Part shown: piece by piece, positions 1 through 6,140 of the stretch | Layout: the number at the start of each line of letters is the position of its first letter | Numbering within the stretch: the stretch's first letter is position 1 | Assembly (NCBI GenBank): GCA_034716415.1 | Contig: JAYEJB010000062.1 | Location: 1-8,237 of the forward strand | DNA length: 8,237 nt | Reading direction: 5' to 3' | DNA from: JAYEJB01 sp034716415 | GTDB lineage: Bacteria > Patescibacteriota > Patescibacteriia > SG8-24 | Notes under the pieces: model-generated | Database searches by the model: none | What the model was told of the DNA's origin: nothing | What the model saw: only the letters and a program-made list of their open reading frames with translations | Made by a program: the position numbers and the translations under genes

Positions 1-240
1 GACTGCTAACGGGAGAAGTCTAAGGCGCACATACTATTCTTTTCGTGTCCTGGTCTTGTTCCATTCCTTCATGGAAACATGCTCAAATCCTTCCGAATTG
101 AAATGAATCTCTTCACCATCAAAATAAAGGCACTTAACGATGCCGATTGATTTATAGAACTTATCAGCCTCGGCCTTGCGTTGGTTAAATTTTTCTTCTG
201 TGATTTCCATATCATCGGATAAAGGCACCTCTACTGCCAC
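1..240 (-). pseudogene. Small conserved hypothetical gene interrupted by an in-frame amber codon
   Basis: The readable part spans 34-240 and gives at most 68 residues. The frame stays open after the TAG at 34-36 and continues to the window edge as YVRLRLLPLAV. The sequence around the stop reads RTRKE-stop-YVRLRLLPLA. A CAG in place of TAG, one transition, would give RTRKEQYVRLRLLPLA, which resembles the C-terminal part of small proteins I recall from CPR genomes (a KCP-F-like motif, then FNSEGF-H, then R-R-EQ--R--LLP). Here the corresponding motifs are VKCLYFDGEE and HFNSEGFEH. The 5' end overlaps the stop of the dehydrogenase gene by a few bases: GTG at 238-240 is possible, and ATG at 208-210 (MEITEEKF) is an equally good start. 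No clear Shine-Dalgarno fits either, so translational coupling to the upstream gene is likely. I cannot assign a function. A link to phage-associated RelE/barnase-like nuclease families is only a guess. Confidence 0.6.
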
Positions 241-1466
241 CCCTTGGCGAGCTTCGCCTCGCTGATTCGGCGCAGAGCCATCGCGAACGCGGCCTTGCGG
301 TATGTGATCTTGCTGGATTCGGCTTCGGTCCGGACATCGGTATAGGCCGCCTTCATCAACTGTTCGAGCTGGGTGCGGACTTCATCGTAGCTCCAATACT
401 TGCCTGAGCGGTTCTGGACCCATTCGAAGTATGACACCGCGACACCACCGGCGTTCGCCAGCACGTCCGGAATGACGATGACGCTGTTATCGGCGAGAAT
501 CGCGTCCGCTTCCGGCGTGGTCGGACCGTTGGCGAGTTCCAGCACGACCTTCGCCTTCACGTTCGGCGCGTTATCGACGGTCAGCATGTTCTCCAATGCT
601 GCCGGCACGATGACGTCAGCCGCAACCTCTAAGATCTTGTCCGACTCTAGCTGATCCGCTCCGGAGAATCCAATCACGCTACCGGTCTGATTCTTGTGTT
701 CAATGAGTGCCTGGACATCCAGCTTCGCCTGATTGAGGATAGCGCCCTTGGAATCCGAGACCGCGACGACCCTGTAGCCGCGCTCCTGCGCCAGGCGCGC
801 GAAATGCTGACCGGCGTTGCCGAATCCCTGAATGGCGACGGAAACCGATTCTGGAGGTCGCCCTTCGCGCCGCATGTGTTCATCGAGCGCGAACAGGCCG
901 CCCTGCCCGGTCGCTGACATGCGCCCCTTACTGCCGCCGACCGCGAGCGGCTTGCCGGTCACGATACCGGGCACATACTCTCCCATCGCGCGCGCGTACT
1001 CGTCGGCGAACCAACCCATTATCTTCGGGTTGGTATTCACGTCCGGCGCCGGAACGTCGACGTTCAGTCCGATGACCGGCGCGATGGCACGGAAGTAAGC
1101 GCGGGACAATCGCTCAGTCTCAGTTTCGGACATTCCTTTCGGGTCGACGGTCACACCGCCCTTGCCTCCCCCGAACGGAACGTTCACGACCGCGCACTTG
1201 ATAGCCATCCAGAAAGCGAGCGCCTTCACTTCGTCGAGATCGGTCTGCGGATGAAAACGAATGCCACCCTTGAACGGCCCGCGCGAATCGTCGTACTGCA
1301 CACGATAACCGGTGAACATCCGAACCGAACCGTCGTCCATGCGGACCGGGAAAGTTACCTCAAAGGTACGCTTCGGCTGACGGAGTGATTCCAACACCAC
1401 CGCGTCCGGGGAAGCGACCGCGGCGGCGGCATCCAATTGTTTCATCGCGTTTTCGAAGACTGACAT
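231..1466 (-). CDS. gdhA: Glu/Leu/Phe/Val dehydrogenase, probably glutamate dehydrogenase
   Basis: This 411-residue protein has the length and layout of the hexameric Glu/Leu/Phe/Val dehydrogenases, which interconvert an amino acid (probably glutamate) and its 2-oxoacid plus ammonium using NAD(P). The N-terminal substrate domain has GPFKGGIRFHP (about residues 63-73), a substrate-binding lysine in MAIKCAV (K90) and the active-site lysine in PFGGGKGGV (K102). The catalytic aspartate lies in DVPAPDVNTNP (D142). The Rossmann cofactor domain has IQGFGNAG (residues 212-219) and an aspartate at the end of the next strand (VAVSD, D238), which hints at NAD rather than NADP. The C-terminal DVLANAGGVAVSYFEW is also typical. 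ATG at 1464-1466 is the natural start. No Shine-Dalgarno is visible; a TAGAAT sequence at 1472-1477 ends 5 bp before the ATG and would imply a leaderless message, but it has no good -35. The family call is firm. Glutamate specificity is inferred. Confidence 0.93.
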   Translation of the reverse strand: MSVFENAMKQLDAAAAVASPDAVVLESLRQPKRTFEVTFPVRMDDGSVRMFTGYRVQYDDSRGPFKGGIRFHPQTDLDEVKALAFWMAIKCAVVNVPFGGGKGGVTVDPKGMSETETERLSRAYFRAIAPVIGLNVDVPAPDVNTNPKIMGWFADEYARAMGEYVPGIVTGKPLAVGGSKGRMSATGQGGLFALDEHMRREGRPPESVSVAIQGFGNAGQHFARLAQERGYRVVAVSDSKGAILNQAKLDVQALIEHKNQTGSVIGFSGADQLESDKILEVAADVIVPAALENMLTVDNAPNVKAKVVLELANGPTTPEADAILADNSVIVIPDVLANAGGVAVSYFEWVQNRSGKYWSYDEVRTQLEQLMKAAYTDVRTEAESSKITYRKAAFAMALRRISEAKLAKGWQ

Positions 1467-1561
1467 AGGCTATTCTATTATTGACTGACTGCATTACAGG
1501 TTACACCTTCGACAGACGGATGCAATCGGCGGAAAGCGAAGCCACTGCAAAAACCTTTTTT

Positions 1562-1600
1562 GTCATTGCGACCCCGGCCCGCGAGCCGGGGGAAGCAATC
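1562..1600. repeat. Short REP-like palindrome, partial copy
   Basis: The sequence starts GTCATTGCGACCCCGG and ends GGGGGAAGCAATC. It contains a hairpin with 7-bp CCCCGGC/GCCGGGG arms at 1572-1578 and 1585-1591. It shares the GTCATTGCGA start and the GAAGCAATC module with the fuller elements at 1615-1726 and 7840-7929, so it looks like a half copy placed immediately beside a full copy. Confidence 0.7.
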
Positions 1601-1614
1601 TCGCCCCCCTCATT

Positions 1615-1726
1615 GTCATTGCGAGGGAGCCCCTGCCTGCCGGCAGGCAGGGGCAGGCGACCGCGGCAATCCCGTCGGTCTGGGCTCAAATCACGGGATT
1701 GCCGCGGCCTTCGGCCTCGCAATGAC
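1615..1726. repeat. REP/MITE-like palindromic element, full copy with a nested insertion
   Basis: The ends are inverted repeats: GTCATTGCGAGG on the left and CCTCGCAATGAC on the right. A second inverted pair inside is GCAATCCCGT and ACGGGATTGC. The copy at 7840-7929 has the same plan but is 90 bp long; this copy is 112 bp because a C/G-rich palindrome (1630-1653) and a few flanking bases sit in its left arm. Elements of this type are scattered between genes in CPR and some other bacterial genomes. Apparent reading frames through it are artefacts of its open palindromic sequence. Confidence 0.8.
1630..1653. repeat. Perfect 24-bp palindrome with CCTGCCGGCAGG core
   Basis: The left half CCCCTGCCTGCC is the exact reverse complement of the right half GGCAGGCAGGGG. 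The same core occurs at 7619-7634 and 8118-8137, always between genes. Here it lies inside a REP-like element. Confidence 0.85.
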
Positions 1727-1750
1727 AAAAAGGGGGGATGAAGGAGACGG

Positions 1751-1808
1751 AGCGGAGGAAGGGAACGGAGGGGACGGGAGCTTCCTCTACCCCCCTGCTC
1801 CCTCCGCT
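1751..1808. repeat. Purine-rich/pyrimidine-rich inverted repeat
   Basis: AGCGGAGG at 1751-1758 pairs exactly with CCTCCGCT at 1801-1808. Between them one side is a G/A-rich run and the other a C/T-rich run, so a longer imperfect stem is possible. No gene is visible. It fills the gap between the REP-like element and the trxB hairpin. Confidence 0.45.
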
Positions 1809-1824
1809 TATGGAGAGATTGAAT

Positions 1825-1915
1825 GTCTTATCCCCAGACGGAAGAAAAAACAGACAGCCTGTTTCGGTCGATACGAAACAGACTGCCTGTTTTTTCTTCC
1901 GTCTGGGGATAAGAC
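1825..1915 (-). terminator. Long hairpin behind trxB, likely terminator
   Basis: Two 42-bp arms (1825-1866 and 1874-1915) enclose a 7-base loop. There are only two non-complementary positions, and in minus-strand RNA both become G-U wobbles, so the fold is uninterrupted on the trxB transcript but has A-C type mismatches on the other strand. The hairpin begins 14 bp beyond the trxB stop. Each arm also contains a smaller hairpin, AAACAG-5 nt-CTGTTTTTT, followed by its U tract, which reads as an ordinary intrinsic terminator in either direction. The arms carry TTATCCCCA near their outer ends. A related hairpin lies behind truB at 6842-6924. Confidence 0.8.
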
Positions 1916-1929
1916 AAGCCCCTCAACTC

Positions 1930-2853
1930 CTAAGCTTCGCTACTCTCCAAAAACCTCTGCGCTTCCAACGCCGCCATACATCCCGTCCCCGCCGCCGTGA
2001 TTGCCTGCCTGAACTTCCAGTCCATCACGTCACCGCAAGAGAATACGCCCGACACCTTGGTCGCGGTCGAATCCCCCTCGGTCACGATGTAACCTTTAGC
2101 AAGTTCCAACTTCCCCTCGAACATCTTCGTGTTCGGAATGTGTCCGATCGCCAGGAACAATCCTTCAAGCGACATCTCACTCTCCTCGTTGGTCTTGTTA
2201 TTCTTTATCTTCACGCCGGTCACGACTTTCTCGCCCAGCACCTCCTGCACATCGACGTTATAGACGAACCCGATCTTCTCATCGGCCTGCGCGCGCTCGA
2301 GCATCGGCTTCGACGCCCGCAACTCACCCTCGCTCTTCCGCGTCAGTACTTTCACGCTCTTGACGAACCGCGCCAGGAACGTCGCTTCTTCCATCGCCGA
2401 ATCTCCCCCACCGACGACCGCCACTTCCCTATCCCGAAAAAACGCCGCGTCGCAGGTCGCGCAGACGGAGAGTCCCTTGCCCCAGAACTCGTCTTCGCCC
2501 GGCACGCCCAAACGCCGCGCCGACGAACCGGTCGCGACGATCAATGTCTCGGCCTCTTCTTCTCCCTCGTCGGTCGTCACCTTGAACGGCCGCGACGAGA
2601 GATCAACCGCGGTCACGCTCCCGATCTTCACTTCAGCCCCGAACTTCTCGGCTTGCTTCAGCATCCGTTCCATCAGCTCCGGTCCTTCCACACCCTCCGG
2701 AAAACCGGGAAAATTCTCGACTTCGGTCGTGGTCGTCAACCAACCGCCCATCCGCTCCCCCGTGAGCACCAACGGCTTCAGACCGGCGCGCGCGGTGTAG
2801 ATCGCCGCCGTGTATCCGGCCGGGCCGGTTCCGATGATGATGACTTTCCTCAT
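1930..2853 (-). CDS. trxB: Thioredoxin reductase
   Basis: This 307-residue flavoprotein would transfer electrons from NADPH through FAD and a redox-active disulfide to thioredoxin. The FAD-binding GTGPAG is at residues 8-13. The redox motif CATC is at residues 131-134. The pyridine-nucleotide motif GGGDSA is at 148-153. The second FAD motif, FSCGDV followed by RQAITAAGTGCMAA, occupies about 271-295. The length is normal for the low-molecular-weight bacterial enzyme. One oddity is the usual HRRxxxR NADPH-phosphate motif, which here reads TRKSEGELRAS (171-181): the first residue is changed and two residues are added, so cofactor preference may differ. The ATG at 2851-2853 has AAAGG 7 bases upstream, and this Shine-Dalgarno lies inside the last codons of trxA. 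The trxA stop is 2 bp away, so the two genes are certainly co-transcribed. Confidence 0.95.
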   Translation of the reverse strand: MRKVIIIGTGPAGYTAAIYTARAGLKPLVLTGERMGGWLTTTTEVENFPGFPEGVEGPELMERMLKQAEKFGAEVKIGSVTAVDLSSRPFKVTTDEGEEEAETLIVATGSSARRLGVPGEDEFWGKGLSVCATCDAAFFRDREVAVVGGGDSAMEEATFLARFVKSVKVLTRKSEGELRASKPMLERAQADEKIGFVYNVDVQEVLGEKVVTGVKIKNNKTNEESEMSLEGLFLAIGHIPNTKMFEGKLELAKGYIVTEGDSTATKVSGVFSCGDVMDWKFRQAITAAGTGCMAALEAQRFLESSEA

Positions 2854-2855
2854 AC

Positions 2856-3179
2856 TTATGCCTTTACTGCTTTCTTTATCATTCCCGCAAGATTTGCCTT
2901 CGTCTGCACGCCGGACACCTGACCCACCGCGGCCCCGTCATGGAAGAGGATCATGGTCGGAATGCTCATGATGCCGAACTGCGAAGCCACGGCCGCGCCT
3001 TCATCCACGTTGAGCTTGCCGATCTTGACCTTGTCACCCATCTCTTCGACGAGCTCGTCAATGACCGGCCCCATCATCTTGCACGGTCCGCACCAGGGTG
3101 CCCAAAAATCGACCAGCACCAGCCTTTTCGATTTCAATACTTCCTTTTCAAAATTTTGAGCGGTAAAGACGTACGTCAT
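2856..3179 (-). CDS. trxA: Thioredoxin
   Basis: This 107-residue cytoplasmic thioredoxin reduces protein disulfides and is recharged by the adjacent TrxB. The active site WCGPC is at residues 29-33, following VLVDFWAP, and the conserved cis-proline is in SIPT (P74). The C-terminal FHDGAAVGQVSG matches the usual F-G-----GA region. The start is taken as ATG at 3177-3179 because MTYVFTAQNFEKEV gives a standard-length thioredoxin. A TTG further upstream (3230) would add 17 unrelated residues. Neither start has a convincing Shine-Dalgarno. The 109 bp between infB and trxA contain no clear terminator and no clear promoter, so transcription may continue from infB. Confidence 0.95.
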   Translation of the reverse strand: MTYVFTAQNFEKEVLKSKRLVLVDFWAPWCGPCKMMGPVIDELVEEMGDKVKIGKLNVDEGAAVASQFGIMSIPTMILFHDGAAVGQVSGVQTKANLAGMIKKAVKA

Positions 3180-3288
3180 ATGATGCAGACTTAAAACAGA
3201 TAAAACTTTGATTTCGGAACCCGACCACAATCAGGCCGGTTCCGGCTCCAAAGTCTTATCAGTTTGCGCCTCCTCTCCAAAGGTGCCG

Positions 3289-5277
3289 CTAGACGGGCAG
3301 TAACAATTTTCGTTCTTTCTTCTCCTCGATGAAAATATCCAGAGTATCCCCAGCCAATGCCGTCGTCTTGAATGATACCTTAATTCCGCACTCCTGTCCC
3401 TGCTTCACTTCTTTGACGTCGTTCCTGCCGGATTGGATCTGCAGGATCTTGCCGTCCGCCATCGGCTGTTCGCCGCGATACAGCACGACCTGTGAGCCGA
3501 TGTTCACTCGGCCTTCATTGACGCGCGCACCGACGATCTGGCCGGTCTTGTCCGCACTGAACACCTTGAGGATCTCCGCCTTACCGAGGTCGGTCCTGAT
3601 GATCTCCGCCGGGAACATCGCCTGCAGACGACCCTTCGCGTCATCGAACAGCTTGTAGATGACCTTGTGACTGACGATCTCAACCCCCTTCTCGCGCGCC
3701 AGCACCGCGGCTTCCTTGGTCGGCTGGACATTAAAGCCCATCACGACACCACCCGCGGCTTCGGCCTGCAGGACATCGCTTTCATTGACGTTACCCAGTC
3801 CCCGACCGATGACATCGACGCCGACCTCCGGGGTGCGCATCTTCTCGAGCGTGCCGACGATAGCCTCAAGCGAACCCAAGACGTCGGCCTTCAATACTAC
3901 GTTGAGTTTTTTACTGCCCTCTTCCTCCTCTTCCTCGGCCTGCTGCTGAGCCACGACACCGCGCCGTTCCATGGCGTACTGCTTCTTGACCTTCTTCAGA
4001 TCCTTCAGGTCTTCCGGCACCTGGACGATGTCACCGACAGCCGGAGCCACCTTGAATCCGAGGATCCTCACCGGCATCCCGGGTGTGGCTTCCTTGACCG
4101 TCTCACCGTTCCAGTTCCTCATCGCGCGCACACGACCGTACAGCTCACCACCGACGGCGTAACTGTCGTTGACCCGAAGCGTGCCGGACTGCACCAGCAC
4201 CGTCGCCACCGGACCTTCGCCCTTGTGCACGTGCGACTCGATGACCGTACCGATCGCTTTCCGCTTAGAATTAGCGCGGATACGCTTCTGGTTCATGTCG
4301 GCCACCAGCAGGATCATCTCCAGCAAGTCGTCGATCCCCTCTCCGGTCTTGGCGGAGATCGGCGCCATCACGGCACGTCCGCCCCATTCCTCGGTGATGA
4401 TATCGCGCTCCGAAAGCTGGGTCTTGGTCTTCTGCAAATCAGCGCCTTCCTTGTCGATCTTGTTCAACGCCACGACGAACGGCAGTTTGGCCGCCTTGAT
4501 GATCTCGATGACTTCGTCGGTCTGCGGCTGGACACCGTCGTCGACCGCGACCACCAGGATGGCGATATCCGCGACGCGCGCGCCACGTGAACGCATGACC
4601 GTGAATGCCTCATGGCCTGGCGTGTCGATGAACGTCACCGCACGTCCTTTCCTGTGCGCCTGGTACGCGCCGATATGCTGAGTGATACCGCCGGCCTCAC
4701 CCTTGACCACCTCGGTCTTGCGGATGGCGTCCAGAAGCGCGGTCTTGCCGTGGTCCACGTGGCCCATGACGACCACCACTGGCGGACGATCCTCGAGATC
4801 AGCAACATCTTCGTCGCCCAACAGCTCTTTCATCTCTTCGGCGGTCATCTTCGCCTCCTCAACCTCCTTGTCCTCGGACTCGACATTGTAACCGAGGTCT
4901 TCAGCGAGAATGCTCGCCGTCTCAAAATCGATCTGCTCGTTCAGCGATGCCAGGATACCGTTCTTCATCAGCTCCTGAATGACGATGTTCACCGGCAGAC
5001 TTAACTTGGCCGCGAAATCGCGCACGGTGATAGCTGACGGTAGACTGACCTCCTTGACCTTCTCGACCGCCTCCTGCTTGATCTGCTCTTCCTTACGGTA
5101 TTTGGCCTGCAAGCGCTCGAGCTTCTTCATCTCGTTCCACTTGCTCATGATCTTGCCTACGAGACGGTCGTCCACCTTGATCGCCTTCGAACCGACATCA
5201 AAGCCGAGCTCGGGGAGTCTTTCCCTGAGCTCGTCCGGATTCGTGCGTAGCCTTCTTGCAAGTTCTGTGATATTCAT
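3289..5277 (-). CDS. infB: Translation initiation factor IF-2
   Basis: This 662-residue GTPase would bring initiator tRNA to the 30S subunit and promote subunit joining. A compact N-terminal helical module (MNITELARRLR to about residue 47) is followed by a charged linker (about 48-78) and an IF2_N domain (about 82-131, SAITVRDFAAKL). The G domain has GHVDHGKT (172-179), GITQHIGAYQ (198-206), DTPGH (218-222), NKID (272-275) and SAKTGEG (308-314). Domain II and the C-terminal domains follow to the end. It is much shorter than the 890-residue E. coli protein because the N-terminal region is short, as in many CPR bacteria. The start is ATG at 5275-5277: the frame is open further upstream, but that part runs through the promoter (5288-5316) and a terminator. 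No Shine-Dalgarno is visible. Confidence 0.95.
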   Translation of the reverse strand: MNITELARRLRTNPDELRERLPELGFDVGSKAIKVDDRLVGKIMSKWNEMKKLERLQAKYRKEEQIKQEAVEKVKEVSLPSAITVRDFAAKLSLPVNIVIQELMKNGILASLNEQIDFETASILAEDLGYNVESEDKEVEEAKMTAEEMKELLGDEDVADLEDRPPVVVVMGHVDHGKTALLDAIRKTEVVKGEAGGITQHIGAYQAHRKGRAVTFIDTPGHEAFTVMRSRGARVADIAILVVAVDDGVQPQTDEVIEIIKAAKLPFVVALNKIDKEGADLQKTKTQLSERDIITEEWGGRAVMAPISAKTGEGIDDLLEMILLVADMNQKRIRANSKRKAIGTVIESHVHKGEGPVATVLVQSGTLRVNDSYAVGGELYGRVRAMRNWNGETVKEATPGMPVRILGFKVAPAVGDIVQVPEDLKDLKKVKKQYAMERRGVVAQQQAEEEEEEGSKKLNVVLKADVLGSLEAIVGTLEKMRTPEVGVDVIGRGLGNVNESDVLQAEAAGGVVMGFNVQPTKEAAVLAREKGVEIVSHKVIYKLFDDAKGRLQAMFPAEIIRTDLGKAEILKVFSADKTGQIVGARVNEGRVNIGSQVVLYRGEQPMADGKILQIQSGRNDVKEVKQGQECGIKVSFKTTALAGDTLDIFIEEKKERKLLLPV

Positions 5278-5287
5278 AGCACGCTCA

Positions 5288-5316
5288 ATACTAGCGTTTA
5301 GCGTAAAAACAGTCAA
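5288..5316 (-). promoter_or_regulatory. sigma70-like promoter of infB
   Basis: On the minus strand TTGACT (5316-5311) is followed by a 17-bp spacer and TAGTAT (5293-5288). The -10 box ends 10 bp before the infB ATG, so transcription would begin only about 3-4 bases upstream of the start codon, an almost leaderless message. This agrees with the absence of a Shine-Dalgarno sequence. Confidence 0.7.
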
Positions 5317-5329
5317 TTTTCGGGGATAG

Positions 5330-5377
5330 AAAAACCCGCCTCCGTGAAGATGGCGGGTCAAAGGACCAAGGGTCCTA
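5330..5377 (-). terminator. Rho-independent terminator with tandem stems
   Basis: In minus-strand RNA the stem ACCCGCC/GGCGGGT (5358-5352 and 5340-5334) with an 11-base loop is followed directly by a U tract. A second stem, AGGACC-CTT-GGTCCT, lies just before it at about 5363-5377. It sits 14 bp beyond the stop at 5391-5393 and separates that gene from the infB promoter. Confidence 0.85.
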
Positions 5378-5390
5378 GCGATAAGGGCCG

Positions 5391-5857
5391 TTACGAGGCG
5401 ACGAAAGCGAACCCGACCCCGTGGCTCCACCTGCTGCTAGGCCTGTCGTAGTTCGCGAGGAGCTCACGGCCTTCGACGCCGCGGTACGCGCTCAGCAGGT
5501 ACGGAACGCCGCCGGAATCCTTGATGGGCTCGTGCATGGTGACGAGCCACCAAAAGCCCATGGCCTCGAGCTCCTGGTCCGATAACTTCTCCCGGGTGAG
5601 GCAGGCGACCTCGGGGTGCGGCTTGGTGAAGCCGCGTCTATCGGCATCCTCTCGGATCTTGCTCGTAATCCTGCCGGCGTCGCTGAAGAGCTTGCCCAGC
5701 AGGACGGCGATCCGATAAGTGGCGCCTTCGTTGGCCTGAAGTCCGGCGAACGAAGCACGCTCTTGGCGCAATCGCTCACGCGAAAGCCCTCATCCTTGAG
5801 GCGTGGAATCCACCCCTCGCCGGTCGTGCTGTCCGAGGTGGCGCTCAAGAGGAAGAT
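5391..5857 (-). pseudogene. Frameshifted hypothetical protein, main body and C-terminus
   Basis: Two frames carry the protein-like sequence. One frame reads IFLLSATSD, then GWIPRLKDEGFRVSD and SVLRSPDFRPTK, from 5857 to about 5726. The other reads GATYRIAVLLGKLFSDAG through to RPSSRWSHGVGFAFVAS and stops at 5391-5393. I recall proteins in CPR genomes in which matching segments run together (an LK--GFRV-DYAKS-L-S-DF-PT-G-TY-I-VLKG-LF pattern, then an MHEPIKDS motif), so the pieces appear to belong to one gene. A missing G near 5724-5726 explains the break: AAGGCGCC would have been AAGGGCGCC, giving PTKGATYRI. The C-terminal frame alone could start only at a poor TTG (5769-5771). The function is unknown; the MHEPIKDSGG motif is recognisable but I know no activity for it. 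Confidence 0.6.
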
Positions 5858-6008
5858 GCCCGTTCCGCTCGATCCAGTTGACGCCGTTTGCCTCATCCCA
5901 CTGCTTGTGACCGGCTTTCCGGCAGGGGCAGGGCTCATTGATGAACCCTCCACCCAGGTAGTCCGGTATCCAGCCAGTGTCGTTGCATCTTTCGCACTTG
6001 TAGCCCAT
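5790..6008 (-). CDS. Small cysteine-motif protein, probably the N-terminal part of the broken gene
   Basis: The frame gives 72 residues beginning MGYKCERCNDTGWIPDYL. The cysteine pattern CERC (residues 5-8) and then CPC (28-30) resembles a small zinc-binding ribbon like those in DnaJ-type or phage proteins. Metal binding is inferred. ATG at 6006-6008 is preferred to GTG at 6012-6014 because AGGA lies 8 bases from the ATG but only 2 from the GTG. A strong promoter lies upstream at 6071-6099. The last 20 or so residues, after NWIERNG, look non-native. If one G is removed from the GGG at 5859-5861, the frame passes into the SATSDSTTGEGW segment of the following pseudogene. The open frame as given ends at TGA (5790-5792), which is in the same frame as the C-terminal piece. 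Confidence 0.5.
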   Translation of the reverse strand: MGYKCERCNDTGWIPDYLGGGFINEPCPCRKAGHKQWDEANGVNWIERNGHLPLERHLGQHDRRGVDSTPQG

Positions 6009-6070
6009 CTTCACTTTCCTTTCAAGGCTAGATTGACTTCTGCTTTTTTGGCATTCTCAAGAAACGGGAC

Positions 6071-6099
6071 AGCATAACCGGAAATATGGCGTTTGTCAA
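6071..6099 (-). promoter_or_regulatory. sigma70-like promoter for the broken gene
   Basis: A perfect -35 TTGACA (6099-6094), a 17-bp spacer and TATGCT (6076-6071) lie on the minus strand. The predicted start leaves a leader of about 55 bases before ATG 6008. The -35 box overlaps the -35 of the divergent truB promoter by five bases. Confidence 0.75.
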
Positions 6100-6121
6100 G
6101 CCTCACGCATGCACGTATGAT
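6093..6121 (+). promoter_or_regulatory. sigma70-like promoter of truB
   Basis: TTGTCA (6093-6098), a 17-bp spacer and TATGAT (6116-6121) match five of six positions at each box. Transcription would begin near 6128, 13 bp before the truB ATG. Start codons further upstream (TTG 6093, ATG 6117) fall inside the promoter and are therefore unlikely. Confidence 0.72.
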
Positions 6122-6140
6122 GGCGCTGAAAGACGATTAT

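Noticed and set aside
1562..1726. CRISPR array
   Set aside because: The repeats are palindromic, variable and not separated by regular unique spacers; no cas genes are present.
1828..1912. Replication origin based on TTATCCCCA sites
   Set aside because: The sites occur only as symmetric ends of the two hairpins, one mismatch from a DnaA box, without a cluster, an AT-rich unwinding region or dnaA/dnaN nearby.
1481..2000. Open frames on both strands between the dehydrogenase and trxB (up to about 146 residues)
   Set aside because: They run through the REP-like elements and the long hairpin, have arginine/proline-rich repeat-like translations and no ribosome binding sites.
1738..2922. A 394-residue open frame on the plus strand
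   Set aside because: It is antisense to trxB over most of its length, and trxB has every expected motif.
3269..3278. A strong Shine-Dalgarno-like GGAGAGGAGG on the minus strand just behind infB
   Set aside because: No ATG, GTG or TTG lies at a suitable distance. Only a CTG would fit, giving a 23-codon frame with no other support.
3667..4590. A 307-residue plus-strand frame opposite infB
   Set aside because: It is antisense to the G domain of IF-2, histidine/aspartate-rich in composition, and without a ribosome binding site.
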